From contig CAWAYQ010000032.1 in NCBI GenBank assembly GCA_963786225.1, forward strand, positions 372,001 through 436,000: 64,000 nucleotides of DNA, given 5' to 3'. Each line of letters begins with the position of its first letter. The stretch's first letter is position 1. The notes under the pieces are model-generated. The model ran no database searches and was not told the origin of the DNA. It was given only the letters and a program-made list of their open reading frames with translations. The stretch is from Flaviflagellibacter sp963786225 (GTDB lineage: Bacteria; Pseudomonadota; Alphaproteobacteria; Rhizobiales; Methylopilaceae). The translations under genes and the position numbers were made by a program. Below are positions 51,982 through 61,251 of the stretch, one piece after another.

Positions 51982-52084
51982 GGGATAATAGCCTGCTTTA
52001 ATTTGATTGTCTGGACTTAGCCACTCATGTACCCGAGTCGTGCTGCTGCCCGTGAAAGAGGCGGCACGGATAGGGAGACTTGAA

Positions 52085-53077
52085 ATGTCCAAAGGGATAA
52101 TTGGCTCGCCAGGATTGCCGCGTCGAAAATTCCTGCTCGCCGGAGCCGCGCTTTTGGCCGCTCCCGCCACACTCCGCTTTGCCGGCGCCCAGGAGGCGTT
52201 TCCTTCCAAGACCATTGAATTACTCGTGCACGCCGGAGCGGGCGGCGGCACCGACCTGACGGCCCAGGCGCTGATCAACAGCACGAGATCCGAACTCGGC
52301 TGGACGATGGCTCTGGTCCGCAAGACCGGCGCTGGCGGGGCCGTCGCGCACCAGTATGCCAAAGGTCAGCCTTTGGACGGTCAGACCATTATCGTGCTTA
52401 CAAGCGCCCAGATCGCGACAATTGCCCGAGGTAAATCGCCGGTCAAAATCGACGATATCGTCGGCATCGCGCGGGGCACCCTCGATCCCAACTATCTCAT
52501 GGTCAGCGCAACAGGCCCCTACAAGACCGCGAAAGATCTCCTCGAGGCCGGAAAGTCGAAGGCCCTCAATGTCGGTCTGGTGAGCATTGGCGGCGGCGAT
52601 CACATCACCGCATTTCTCCTGTCGAAGGCGGCGGGCATGCAGCCGATGCAGGCCGTTCCGATCGCGAGCGGCGCGGAAGTCGGCGTCAACATCGTCGGCG
52701 GAAACCTCGATTCGGGCATTATCGGTGTCAGCGAAGCCGACGCGCAGATCAGGTCGGGCGCAATCAGGCCCGTGCTCAATTTCAGCGAAAACCGCTCCGC
52801 GGACCTGCCCGACGTTCCGACCGCGCGGGAGCTCGGATTCGATATCGTGCGGCCGAATTTGCGCGGCGCTGTCGTTCTCAAGGGAACTCCTGACGATCGC
52901 GTCGAAACACTGCGCGCCGGCTTCAAGAAAGCCATGGCATCCGAACACTATCAAAACTACCTCAAGACGTCTGCGATCCCGCTGGATAGCGTGGCGATCG
53001 GTGCTGTCTACGAAGCGTCCATCCGCCGCGAATACGACGACGCCAAGCTGGCCCTGACGGAGTTGGGCCTCCTCTAG
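52085..53077 (+). CDS. tctC: TctC/Bug family periplasmic substrate-binding protein
   Basis: A 330-residue receptor. The signal region has a twin-arginine-like LPRRKFLLAGAALLAAPATL, suggesting possible Tat export. The ligand loop is IELLVHAGAGGGTDLTAQ, then VRKTGAGGAVAHQ, different from the PATPGGGWD type of the first two systems and similar to the receptor at 61252-62226. GGGAGA lies six bases before the ATG. Confidence 0.9.
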   Translation: MSKGIIGSPGLPRRKFLLAGAALLAAPATLRFAGAQEAFPSKTIELLVHAGAGGGTDLTAQALINSTRSELGWTMALVRKTGAGGAVAHQYAKGQPLDGQTIIVLTSAQIATIARGKSPVKIDDIVGIARGTLDPNYLMVSATGPYKTAKDLLEAGKSKALNVGLVSIGGGDHITAFLLSKAAGMQPMQAVPIASGAEVGVNIVGGNLDSGIIGVSEADAQIRSGAIRPVLNFSENRSADLPDVPTARELGFDIVRPNLRGAVVLKGTPDDRVETLRAGFKKAMASEHYQNYLKTSAIPLDSVAIGAVYEASIRREYDDAKLALTELGLL

Positions 53078-53185
53078 GATAGACGGGCGGACGTACCGAC
53101 CTTTGCGTCGAAGCGATGGGGCTGACAATGACAGAGTTCTGGATCAAGAGAATCGCCGGAGGCCAGCGTCCTCTCCAAAGCCTCA

Positions 53186-53650
53186 ATGCGCTCCATTTTC
53201 TACAACGACTACACAAGCGCGATTATCATCGTCGTGATTTGCGCGCTTGTGTACCACTTCTCGACGTGGATCGAGAAGGTGCCGGTTGCCCTGGCACAGG
53301 GCATCCAGCCGGCGAGTTTCCCGCAAGGTGTTCTGGTTGCGATCCTCGCTCTGGTTCTCCTGCTGCTCTACGAATCCCGCCAAATTCCATTCGATATGCC
53401 CGAACCGGTTCCGGGGCTTGCCTATAAGACAATAGCCGGGATGGTCATCGCATTGGCGATCTCGACGTGGTTCGATTTCTTCATCGGCATAATTGCGTTC
53501 ATCGCGGTGTCCGTTCAGATGTGGGGCCTCAAGCGTCCATACGCCGCCGTGGCATATGCAATCGCGTTGACCGGCGTTCTCATTCTTCTCTTCTCGACAC
53601 TTCTTCAGGTCCGGTTCCCCAAGGGGCCGTTTACGAACCTCCTGGGTTAA
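53186..53650 (+). CDS. tctB: Tripartite tricarboxylate transporter small permease TctB
   Basis: A 154-residue membrane protein with four to five hydrophobic segments (IIIVVICALVYHFSTW at 13-28, GVLVAILALVLLLLYES, TIAGMVIALAISTWFDF, AYAIALTGVLILLFSTL) and the PASFPQG pre-helix motif of TctB. It lies between receptor and large permease. Confidence 0.85.
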   Translation: MRSIFYNDYTSAIIIVVICALVYHFSTWIEKVPVALAQGIQPASFPQGVLVAILALVLLLLYESRQIPFDMPEPVPGLAYKTIAGMVIALAISTWFDFFIGIIAFIAVSVQMWGLKRPYAAVAYAIALTGVLILLFSTLLQVRFPKGPFTNLLG

Positions 53651-53662
53651 GGGACCGCCGTC

Positions 53663-55174
53663 ATGGAAGCTTTTCTCGCAGGTTCCGCGCTCATCTTCGA
53701 GCCGTACAACCTCATGCTCATCTTCGTCGGGCTCCTGATCGGTACCGTGATCGGTATCCTTCCCGGGATAGGAGCCACGATGACGACGGCGCTTCTGCTG
53801 CCGTTCACCCTGGTGATGCCACCGGTGCCGGCATTGTCGCTCCTGCTGTCGATCTACTGCTCGAACGCTTTCGCCGGTGCGATCTCGGCAATTCTCGTCA
53901 ACGTCCCGGGCTCGTCTTCCTCGCTCATCACATGCATCGAAGGCTATCCCCTCGCCAAACGCGGAGAGGCGGGCAAGGCGCTGGGAATAGCGACCGTGGC
54001 GAGCACGATCGCCGGAATCTTCGGGGTCCTGGCGTTCATGATCGCAGCGCCGCTGCTTGCGGGCCTGGCCTACGAGTTTGGACCGCCCGAGTATTTCGCG
54101 CTTACCCTGTTCGCCCTTTCGATGGTGGCCTCGGTCGGTGCGGCGGGATCGGCGAAGAATCTGATCATGGCTGCCTTCGGTGTCCTGCTGGGCACTGTCG
54201 GCATCGACTTTGTCACGGGCGTGGATCGCTTTACGTTCGGCTACGTCGAACTCTCCGAGGGGTTCAAGGTCGTTCCGGTCCTCATCGGTCTGTTCGCGAT
54301 CACCGAGCTTCTCCAGCAGACGCATGCCTACAACGTCGTGGTCGAGCGTATTGCCATGAAGGCAATGAAGCTGCCCAGCCGCGAGGACTACAAGAAGGTC
54401 TGGAAGGCTATTGTCTCGGGTTCCGTGATCGGGACATTTGTGGGAATCCTGCCGGCAGACGGGGGAACGGTCGCCTCGATCGTCGCCTACAACGAGCAGA
54501 AGCGCTGGTCGAAGAACAAGAAGGAATACGGCAACGGATCTCTTGAGGGGCTCGCTGCCGCGGAGGCCGCCAACAACGCCGCGGTCGGCGGCGCGATGGT
54601 GCCAACTCTCGCTTTGGGCGTTCCCGGGAGCGCGGTGACGGCCGTCATTCTGGTGGGCCTCACGGCGCAGGGTGTCAGGCCCGGGCCCCACCTCTTCCAG
54701 CAGCAGCCGGAATTCATTTTCGCGATATCCATGATCATGCTCGTGGCGAACGTTGCGTGGCTGTTCCTCGGTTTGGCCTTCGCCAAGGTCTTTGCTCTCC
54801 TGACCCTCATCCCGAATGCCGTGCTGTGGCCGTCGGTCTTCGCTCTTGCGGTGATCGGGGCCTATTCGCTCGACCAGAGTCTGGTCGACGTCTGGATCAT
54901 GCTCAGTGTCGGTGTCCTTGGCTATTATGTGAAGCGCATGGGCTTCTCCGTGATTCCCTTGGCGATGGGCATCATTCTCGGCGGCATGCTCGAGACCGAT
55001 CTGAAGCAGTCGATGATTATCTTCAGCCACGACTGGTTGCGCTTCCTCGATCGCCCGATTGCCCTTGCGCTGTTCGCGCTTGCGATACTCGGCGCGTTCT
55101 CGTCCCAGATCCTGGGATACGTCAACAGGCTGCGCGATCGGCGCCTGGCCGCATCCGGAATCACGCCTTCTTAA
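53663..55174 (+). CDS. tctA: Tripartite tricarboxylate transporter large permease TctA
   Basis: A 503-residue TctA protein with about 12 helices: GTVIGILPGIGATMTTALLLP near 28, NAFAGAISAILVNVPGSSSS near 70 and EGLAAAEAANNAAVGGAMVPT near 295. Relative to the first two TctA proteins it has AAEAANN instead of GPEAANN. It is closer to the partial TctA at the right edge in the N-terminal blocks. It is 12 bases after tctB. Confidence 0.92.
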   Translation: MEAFLAGSALIFEPYNLMLIFVGLLIGTVIGILPGIGATMTTALLLPFTLVMPPVPALSLLLSIYCSNAFAGAISAILVNVPGSSSSLITCIEGYPLAKRGEAGKALGIATVASTIAGIFGVLAFMIAAPLLAGLAYEFGPPEYFALTLFALSMVASVGAAGSAKNLIMAAFGVLLGTVGIDFVTGVDRFTFGYVELSEGFKVVPVLIGLFAITELLQQTHAYNVVVERIAMKAMKLPSREDYKKVWKAIVSGSVIGTFVGILPADGGTVASIVAYNEQKRWSKNKKEYGNGSLEGLAAAEAANNAAVGGAMVPTLALGVPGSAVTAVILVGLTAQGVRPGPHLFQQQPEFIFAISMIMLVANVAWLFLGLAFAKVFALLTLIPNAVLWPSVFALAVIGAYSLDQSLVDVWIMLSVGVLGYYVKRMGFSVIPLAMGIILGGMLETDLKQSMIIFSHDWLRFLDRPIALALFALAILGAFSSQILGYVNRLRDRRLAASGITPS

Positions 55175-55199
55175 CGGTACGTACGAGCGAGCGACAGAT

Positions 55200-55991
55200 A
55201 TGTTTGAGACAGATAAGATCGTATCGAGGAAGGAGCTGGGAGTTGGCTGGCTCGTCTTCAATAATCCCGAGCGCCGCAATGCCATGAGCCTCGAAATGTG
55301 GCAGGCGACAGGAGAGGTGTTGAAGGATTTCGAGGAAGATCCGGCGGTTCGGGTTGTCGTCATGCACGGCGCTGGCGGCAAGGCATTCGTCTCGGGTGCC
55401 GACATCTCGCAGTTCGAGGACGTCCGAAAGAACGCCGAGCAGCAAGCGCATTACGCCAGCATTGCCGAGGAGGGTAAGCGGCGGATGATCGGGCTCACAA
55501 AGCCTTTGATCGCCATGATCCAGGGCTTTTGCATCGGCGGCGGTCTCGGCATCGCGGTCAATGCCGATATTCGCATCGCATCCGACGACTCCCAGTTCGG
55601 GATTCCCGCAGCGAAGCTCGGACTGGCTTACGATTTCCGAAGCCTCAAGAAGCTGGTGGATCTGGTCGGCCCGGCCTTTGCCAAGGAAATCATGTTCACG
55701 GGGCGCCGGTTGAAAGCTGACGAGGCCCTGCGGATGGGACTCGTGAACAGGCTGGTTCCGGTTGACGATCTCGTACCGACGGTTCGGGAACTGGCCGCTG
55801 AAATCGCCGGCAACGCCCCCCTTACGCTGAGATCCGCGAAACTCACGATCAATCAGGCTGTCCTGGATGCGGGCGATCGCGACATGAAAAGCGTGGAAGC
55901 AGCCTTTCGCGATTGTTTCGACAGCAATGATTACGAGGTCGGCCGCAAGGCGTTCATGGAGAAACGGGCCCCGGAGTTCACCGGGACCTAG
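55200..55991 (+). CDS. Enoyl-CoA hydratase/isomerase (crotonase) family protein lacking both catalytic glutamates
   Basis: A 263-residue crotonase-fold protein: oxyanion segments GAGGKAFVSGADISQFE near 58 and FCIGGGLGIAVNADIRIA near 110, then FGIPAAKLGLAYDF near 133. In hydratases these last two carry Glu (GGGxE, QPE); here they are Gly and Ala. So simple hydration is unlikely and isomerase, lyase, thioesterase or decarboxylase chemistry on a CoA ester should be considered. It follows TctA by 25 bases. Confidence 0.82.
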   Translation: MFETDKIVSRKELGVGWLVFNNPERRNAMSLEMWQATGEVLKDFEEDPAVRVVVMHGAGGKAFVSGADISQFEDVRKNAEQQAHYASIAEEGKRRMIGLTKPLIAMIQGFCIGGGLGIAVNADIRIASDDSQFGIPAAKLGLAYDFRSLKKLVDLVGPAFAKEIMFTGRRLKADEALRMGLVNRLVPVDDLVPTVRELAAEIAGNAPLTLRSAKLTINQAVLDAGDRDMKSVEAAFRDCFDSNDYEVGRKAFMEKRAPEFTGT

Positions 55992-56086
55992 ACATTCATC
56001 GGTGGAGCAATTCGTCACGACAGAACGCGTAATGGCGATGGAAGGCGGCGCTTTGCCTATATTTCAGGAAATGTGGAAGCGAAAAG

Positions 56087-57274
56087 ATGAGCGATATACC
56101 TAGACCACTCTCTCGTTTTCGGGTTCTCGAACTCACTTTGGCGCGCGCCGGTCCGACGGCCGGCCGTCATCTCGCGGATTGGGGCGCGGATGTTATCCGG
56201 GTGGAACCGCCGGCGGCGATCTCGGATCCGGAGGATTACACCGGGGTCCGCTTCGGGCACGATCGTCTCAATCTGCACCGGAACAAGAGATCGCTCACGG
56301 TCAATCTGAAGGAGCCCGAGGGGAAAGCGATCTTCATGAAGCTCGCGGCAACCTCCGATGTCATCATCGAGAACATGCGCTCGAACGTGAAGCATCGCCT
56401 CGGCATCGATTATGAGAGCATCAAGGCGATCAATCCCCGCATCGTCTATGCGAGCATTTCCGGGTTCGGGCAAACCGGTCCCTACAAGGACCGGGCCGGC
56501 CTGGACCAGATCGTGCAGGGAATGGCCGGCTTGATGTCCATCACCGGGCATTCGGAGCAGGGGCCTGTGCGAGCCGGCATTCCCGTCATCGATCTGAGCG
56601 CCGGCGGATTTACGGCGCAAGCCATTCTGATCGCTTTGCTGGACCGCGAAGTTACGGGGAAGGGCACCTGGGTGACGACGTCGCTCCTGGAATCGATGAT
56701 CGCGATGCTGGATTTCCAGGCGACGCGTTGGCTGATGAAAGGAGACGTCCCGGCTCAGGCCGGAAACAATCACCCCACGGCAATCCCGAGCGGACTTTTC
56801 CCCTCATCCGACGGCCAGATCCTGATTGCCGCGGCGGGAGACCGGCTGTGGGAACGTTTCTGCAAGACCGTCGGCGCCGAGCATCTGTTTGAAGACCCGC
56901 AATACCTTACGGGCGCCGATCGGTTGGCTCAACGCGACAAGCTCAATGACGAGATTGCCCGAATCACCGTTCAACAGAGCAGCCAATACTGGTTCGATCT
57001 CTTCAGTGAGGCTGGCATACCCTGCGGGCCAATAAATACCATCGACAAGGTCTTTGCCGACAAGCAGGTCCAGCATGTCGGAATGACGGTCGAAACCACC
57101 CATCCGCAAATCGGCGATATGACCCTCGTGGCGCAGCCCTACAACATCGAAGGTTATGATAAACAGATACGTAGACCGCCTCCCACATTGGGAGAAAACA
57201 CGGATGAAATACTCAAGAGCCTCGATTTCAGCGATGCGGAGATAGAGGACTTTCGAAAGCGGATCATCGTATGA
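56087..57274 (+). CDS. Class III CoA-transferase (CaiB/BaiF family)
   Basis: A 395-residue CoA-transferase: FRVLELTLARAGPTAGRHLA, VIRVEPPAAISDPEDY, HRNKRSLTVNLKEPEGKAIF, VIIENMRSNVKHRLGIDY, then DQIVQGMAGLMSITG with the catalytic Asp near residue 144. It probably activates the acid imported by the adjacent TTT system, before the crotonase and oxidase act. Confidence 0.88.
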   Translation: MSDIPRPLSRFRVLELTLARAGPTAGRHLADWGADVIRVEPPAAISDPEDYTGVRFGHDRLNLHRNKRSLTVNLKEPEGKAIFMKLAATSDVIIENMRSNVKHRLGIDYESIKAINPRIVYASISGFGQTGPYKDRAGLDQIVQGMAGLMSITGHSEQGPVRAGIPVIDLSAGGFTAQAILIALLDREVTGKGTWVTTSLLESMIAMLDFQATRWLMKGDVPAQAGNNHPTAIPSGLFPSSDGQILIAAAGDRLWERFCKTVGAEHLFEDPQYLTGADRLAQRDKLNDEIARITVQQSSQYWFDLFSEAGIPCGPINTIDKVFADKQVQHVGMTVETTHPQIGDMTLVAQPYNIEGYDKQIRRPPPTLGENTDEILKSLDFSDAEIEDFRKRIIV

Positions 57275-57322
57275 CGAACCCGGTCTTGCTCGAGACGCCC
57301 GGCCTTTGGTGATGGTGCTGAA

Positions 57323-58498
57323 GTGACGTCCACCTTTGTTCGCCCAAGACGCCTGCGAGGCGTGCTCGCTTTGGACGATCTCGAACCGCTCGCGCGTTCG
57401 TATCTTCCTGCGCCGATATTCGCATATGCGGCGGGGGCGTCGGAAACGAACATGTCCCTGGCGGACAATCGTGCGGCGTTCTCCGAGCTGGGTTTCGTCA
57501 TGCGGGCGCTCAGAAACGTTTCTCAGCGTTCGTCCGCCACCACTTTGTTCGGACGGGAGTACTCATCCGCGTTCGGCATTGCGCCGATCGGCATGAGTGC
57601 GTTGATCGCCTACCGTGGCGACATCGCCATGGCGGCGGCGGCCGCAGCCGCGAATATTCCGATGATCATGAGCGGGTCGTCCCTCATTCGGCTCGAAGAG
57701 GTTTGCGCGGTCAATCCGGATATCTGGTTTCAGGCCTATCTGCCGGGGGACCCAGCCAAGATAGAAGCGCTGATCGACCGTGTCGCGAATGCGGGCATCA
57801 AAACGCTCGTCCTGACAGTCGATACGCCGATACGTCCCAGCCGCGAGAACAATATACGGGCGGGGTTCACGGCACCGCTACGGCCGAGCTTCGCCCTCGG
57901 ATGGCAGGGGCTCGTGAGTGCCCGCTGGACCGTCGAAACGTTCCTGCGGACGCTTCTGAAGCACGGCGTGCCGCATTTCGAGAACTCGTTCGCGACACGC
58001 GGCGCTCCGATCATTGCCAGAAACGTCGAGCGTGATTTCAGCATGCGCGATCATCTCGACTGGTCCCACTTCGAGGCCATCCGGCGGCAGTGGAAGGGCA
58101 ATCTGGTCGTCAAAGGGATTGTGAGCGTCGAGGATGCGCTGATCGCAAGGGACAAGGGCGCCGACGGCGTGATCCTGTCCAATCATGGCGGGCGTCAACT
58201 GGACGGCACGATCTCTCCCCTGCGCGTGCTGGAAAACGTCTGCACGAAGATCACGGACATGACCGTGATGATGGACAGCGGCGTGCGCCGCGGAACCGAC
58301 GTTCTCAAGGCAGCCGCTCTGGGGGCGCAGTTCGTTTTCGTCGGGCGTCCCTTCATCTACGCGGCGGCGTTGGCCGGCGTGGATGGCGTGCGTCACGCGA
58401 TCAACATCCTCGCGACCGAAATCGACAGCAACATGGCGCTGATCGGCGTGACGCGATTGAGCGAGCTCTCGCCGGATTATCTCCACCGCATCCGGTAG
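57323..58498 (+). CDS. FMN-dependent alpha-hydroxy-acid oxidase/dehydrogenase
   Basis: A 391-residue (S)-2-hydroxy-acid-oxidising TIM-barrel flavoprotein like L-lactate dehydrogenase and glycolate oxidase. The catalytic His-Arg motif appears in LSNHGGRQLDG near 288, the FMN-phosphate loop in MDSGVRRGTDVLKAAALGA near 315, and APIGMSALIAYRGDIAMA near 90. The start is GTG with a weak ribosome site. It would convert a 2-hydroxy acid to the keto acid. Confidence 0.86.
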   Translation: MTSTFVRPRRLRGVLALDDLEPLARSYLPAPIFAYAAGASETNMSLADNRAAFSELGFVMRALRNVSQRSSATTLFGREYSSAFGIAPIGMSALIAYRGDIAMAAAAAAANIPMIMSGSSLIRLEEVCAVNPDIWFQAYLPGDPAKIEALIDRVANAGIKTLVLTVDTPIRPSRENNIRAGFTAPLRPSFALGWQGLVSARWTVETFLRTLLKHGVPHFENSFATRGAPIIARNVERDFSMRDHLDWSHFEAIRRQWKGNLVVKGIVSVEDALIARDKGADGVILSNHGGRQLDGTISPLRVLENVCTKITDMTVMMDSGVRRGTDVLKAAALGAQFVFVGRPFIYAAALAGVDGVRHAINILATEIDSNMALIGVTRLSELSPDYLHRIR

Positions 58499-58541
58499 AT
58501 GCACATACGTGATCGCCTGCTCGCGAAAGGGCCCGGCACAG

Positions 58542-58991
58542 ATGGAATCGGCATATATGGAATACAATGAAGACTACAGCGACAGCCCGTTTCTGACATT
58601 CATCGGAACGAAGCTCATCGAGTGGCGTGACGGCCATGCGCGGATCAGGCTGGACCTGCAGCCGCATCATCTCAATCGGTCGGGCGTGTGCCATGGCGGC
58701 TTGCTGTCCGCGCTCATGGATCACGGCGGCGCCTTCACCGGACTGTATTGCACGGTTCCCGGCAACAAGCGCTACAGCATGACCTTGTCGCTGAACGCAA
58801 ATTTCCTCGCGCAGAGCCGCTCGGGCTCGCTCTTCGTCACCGGCGAAAGAATGAGCGGCGGCCGGAAAATCTACTTCGCGAGCACCGAGGTAAGAACCGA
58901 CGACGGCCTTCTGGTGGCAGCGAGCACAAGCGTGCACCGATATCGCAGCGGAAGCGAAGCTCCGGAAGGACTGCCGCCCGCCGGTGCGTAA
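58542..58991 (+). CDS. PaaI-type thioesterase (hot-dog fold)
   Basis: A 149-residue hot-dog protein: LDLQPHHLNRSGVCHGGLLSALMDHGGAF has the family active site with HGG and the acid D of ALMDHG; SMTLSLNANFLAQSRSG and ASTSVHRY follow. It would hydrolyse an acyl-CoA, freeing CoA from a dead-end or product ester. ATG 58542 is preceded by AAAGGG; GTG 58509 is an alternative. It is the last gene of the operon that starts at 52085. Confidence 0.82.
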   Translation: MESAYMEYNEDYSDSPFLTFIGTKLIEWRDGHARIRLDLQPHHLNRSGVCHGGLLSALMDHGGAFTGLYCTVPGNKRYSMTLSLNANFLAQSRSGSLFVTGERMSGGRKIYFASTEVRTDDGLLVAASTSVHRYRSGSEAPEGLPPAGA

Positions 58992-59006
58992 GCGGCGGCT
59001 TGCCGC

Positions 59007-59186
59007 TCAGAGAAGATTGCGAAGACCGAGGCTTTCGAGGTCTTTCGCGGCTGGCTTGCGGCGCGTCTCCACGGCATTCGCGCAGCGGACCGCGGCGGCG
59101 AAGCGGAAGATAAAGTCGATGATTAAAGCGAGCAGATTGCTGGATTCGTGCCGCGTCGGACGGACGGACACACTGGCATTGGACAT
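59007..59186 (-). CDS. Small DUF1127-like protein
   Basis: A 59-residue protein on the minus strand with a strong ribosome site (CAGGAGAATTC before the ATG at 59186). The N-terminal half has a hydrophobic stretch (NLLALIIDFIFRFAAAVRC) and the C-terminal half is a short basic helix ending KDLESLGLRNLL, which resembles the arginine-rich DUF1127 motif (RELxxLDDRxLRDIGL). Such proteins in alphaproteobacteria affect RNA turnover and phosphate or carbon metabolism. It is convergent with the thioesterase gene. Confidence 0.6.
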   Translation of the reverse strand: MSNASVSVRPTRHESSNLLALIIDFIFRFAAAVRCANAVETRRKPAAKDLESLGLRNLL

Positions 59187-59278
59187 CGAATTCTCCTGAG
59201 GCTGCAGGTTTTTAGCCGCAGGAAAGAATTCGGGTTAGACACTGCCGTGAATGGGAGGGTTGCGCCCTGTGCGGAGCT

Positions 59279-60304
59279 TTAGGCCGCCGCGCGCGCCGCA
59301 AGCTTGCGCGAGGCAATGCGCGCCGCGAGTTCGATCGCCGATTCATAGGCGCCAATATTGGCGACGCCCTTGCCCGCGATGTCGAACGCGGTGCCGTGAG
59401 CAGGGGTGGTGAACACGACCTCGAGGCCCGCGGTGATCGTCACGCCCTTGTTGAAGCCTTTGAGCTTGGTCGCGATCTGACCCTGGTCGTGATACATCGC
59501 CAGCACGCTGTCATATTCTCCCGCGAACGCCTTCAGGTAGACGGTGTCCGAGGGGAACGGACCGGTGCAGTCCAGGCCCTTCTGCCGCATCGCTTCGACG
59601 GCCGGGCGGATGATGTCGATTTCCTCGGTGCCGAACAGCCCGCCTTCGCCCGCGTGAGGGTTGAGTGCGGCGACGGCGATGCGGGGGTTGTCGATGCCGG
59701 CCTTGCGCATGGTGTCGTCGGCAAGCGTCAGCGCCCGGCAGATCGATTCAAACGTGATCTGGTCGAGCGCGGTGCGCAGCGACACATGCGATGTGACCCG
59801 TGTCATCCACTGGCCCTCGAGCACGTTCATTTCGCTGAAAGGGCCGGTGTGTGCGAGCAGGCTGGCGAACATCTTGTGCTCGTCGGGAAAACGCCAGCCG
59901 CCATTGAACATGGCCTGCTTGTTGAGCGGGGCGAATGTGATGGCATCGAGCTGGCCCGCTTTGGCGAAGTCGATCGCGCTTGAGAGCGTGTCGCCGGTCA
60001 ATTTCCCGGAGACCGCATTGGCAACGCCGACCGGGAAGTCCCGCGGGTCGATGTTGTGAAGATCGACGAGCGGCGCGTCGGGATGATCCCAGTCGACGGC
60101 GGCCGGTGAATTGTAGGTACGATATTTCAGCGTGACCTTGGCCTGGGCGGCGCCCATGTCGAGGACCCGGGCATCCCCCACCACGACAAGGCGAGCCGTC
60201 TTGCGCATACGGCCTTCCGCCAGCACACGCGCCGTCTGTTCGGGGCCGATGCCGGTGCAGTCTCCGGGGACGAGGGCGATGACGGGAGAGTTATTGGGCG
60301 ACAT
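59279..60304 (-). CDS. pdxA: PdxA family 4-phosphate dehydrogenase
   Basis: A 341-residue PdxA-fold dehydrogenase. Metal ligands appear in SHVSLRTAL near 173, YHDQGQIATK near 271 and TPAHGTAFDIAG near 298; GDCTGIGPE near 14 is the N-terminal family motif. It may be the pyridoxine enzyme, but its place next to a GntR gene and a TTT system suggests a catabolic PdxA2, acting on a threonate/erythronate phosphate or, as in terephthalate degradation, on a cis-diol dicarboxylate. No DUF1537 kinase or dioxygenase is in view. Confidence 0.84.
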   Translation of the reverse strand: MSPNNSPVIALVPGDCTGIGPEQTARVLAEGRMRKTARLVVVGDARVLDMGAAQAKVTLKYRTYNSPAAVDWDHPDAPLVDLHNIDPRDFPVGVANAVSGKLTGDTLSSAIDFAKAGQLDAITFAPLNKQAMFNGGWRFPDEHKMFASLLAHTGPFSEMNVLEGQWMTRVTSHVSLRTALDQITFESICRALTLADDTMRKAGIDNPRIAVAALNPHAGEGGLFGTEEIDIIRPAVEAMRQKGLDCTGPFPSDTVYLKAFAGEYDSVLAMYHDQGQIATKLKGFNKGVTITAGLEVVFTTPAHGTAFDIAGKGVANIGAYESAIELAARIASRKLAARAAA

Positions 60305-60337
60305 GGTGGCTCCGCGGGTAGGGCGGTGAAGGGAAAG

Positions 60338-61021
60338 TCAGCTGGATCCGCCGTCGAGGGTCCGCAGGAAGCGGGCCTTGCCGGCGAGTATGTGGCGTTC
60401 CATCAGTCGAGCGGCCGTGCCGCTGTCGCCCTCGCGCAATGCGTTGACGATGGAAACGTGTTCACCGTTCGACACTCGCATCGAGCCGGGCAAGACAAGG
60501 CCGCGACGGCGGAAGAGATGAAGTTCGGCCTCGAGCGTCGGGTAAAGCTCGACCAGCTTCGAATTGTCCGAGTACTCGACGAGCCTGCGGTGAAGCTCGT
60601 TGTTCAGCGGATAGAACACGGAAATGTCCGAGGCCTTTTCGGCTTTGTCCATGCGCGCGACGAGATCGTCGAGGACCGCGAGCTGCTCTGTGTTGATGAT
60701 CGCGGCGGCGAGCCTTCCCGCCGTTCCGAACAGTCCTGCGCGGGTGTCGTAGATGTCTATGGCTTCTTTCGTGCTGATCTCGCGAACGAAGAAGCCGCGA
60801 TTGAGTTCGCTGCGCAGAAGGCGAAGCTGCTCCAGCGTGCGGCAGGCCTCGCGGATGGGGCCGCGGCTCATGCCGAGTTTCAGCGACAAGGCGCTCTCGT
60901 TGATGCGTGCGCCCCCGACAAGTTCACCGGCTCCGATCTGACGCTCGATCTCGCGCTGGACGGCCGGCACGAACGAGGCGGTGCGGGGGGAGCGCAGGCT
61001 GGGTTCGTCTTCGTCTGACAT
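60338..61021 (-). CDS. GntR family transcriptional regulator, FCD subfamily
   Basis: A 227-residue FCD-type regulator: winged helix GARINESALSLKLGMSRGPI then REACRTLEQLRLL, and an FCD domain from about residue 85 with VFYPLNNELHRRLVEYSDNSK and LERHILAGKARFL. The start at ATG 61021 gives the usual length; an upstream frame is open but unlike the family. It is divergent from the TTT operon, with two inverted operator copies in the spacer. Confidence 0.86.
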   Translation of the reverse strand: MSDEDEPSLRSPRTASFVPAVQREIERQIGAGELVGGARINESALSLKLGMSRGPIREACRTLEQLRLLRSELNRGFFVREISTKEAIDIYDTRAGLFGTAGRLAAAIINTEQLAVLDDLVARMDKAEKASDISVFYPLNNELHRRLVEYSDNSKLVELYPTLEAELHLFRRRGLVLPGSMRVSNGEHVSIVNALREGDSGTAARLMERHILAGKARFLRTLDGGSS

Positions 61022-61048
61022 GCCGGTACTTTTGCCGGGCGCTTCCCA

Positions 61049-61174
61049 AACTGTCAACAGACATGAGGGGCCATAAATCGCGCTGACTATGCGCGACATA
61101 CCAAGATTTATAGGTGTAACGAGTTCAACCGGTCGATTTTTCAGGTGTTTGTGCGAATATAACTGTTGACAGTT
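61049..61174. promoter_or_regulatory. Paired inverted operators AACTGTCAACAG / CTGTTGACAGTT
   Basis: The 12-base sequence at 61049-61060 recurs as its exact reverse complement at 61163-61174, 103 bases away. One copy stands near the gntR start and the other 77 bases before the receptor gene. Each copy contains the near-palindrome CTGT-YR-ACAG also present at 34005. The positions suit a GntR regulator bound at both promoters, possibly with looping. Confidence 0.55.
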
Positions 61175-61251
61175 CACCGACGCGTGGCTCACCCTGAGCC
61201 CATACGAGCGACGTTCAAACATGATCGCTCGATCGAATCGGGAGGTCAGCT

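Noticed and set aside
53183..55405. Very long minus-strand frame opposite the third tctB/tctA genes
   Set aside because: It is antisense to well-supported TctB, TctA and crotonase genes, low-complexity and rich in charged residues, which is the usual shadow of GC-rich membrane-protein genes.
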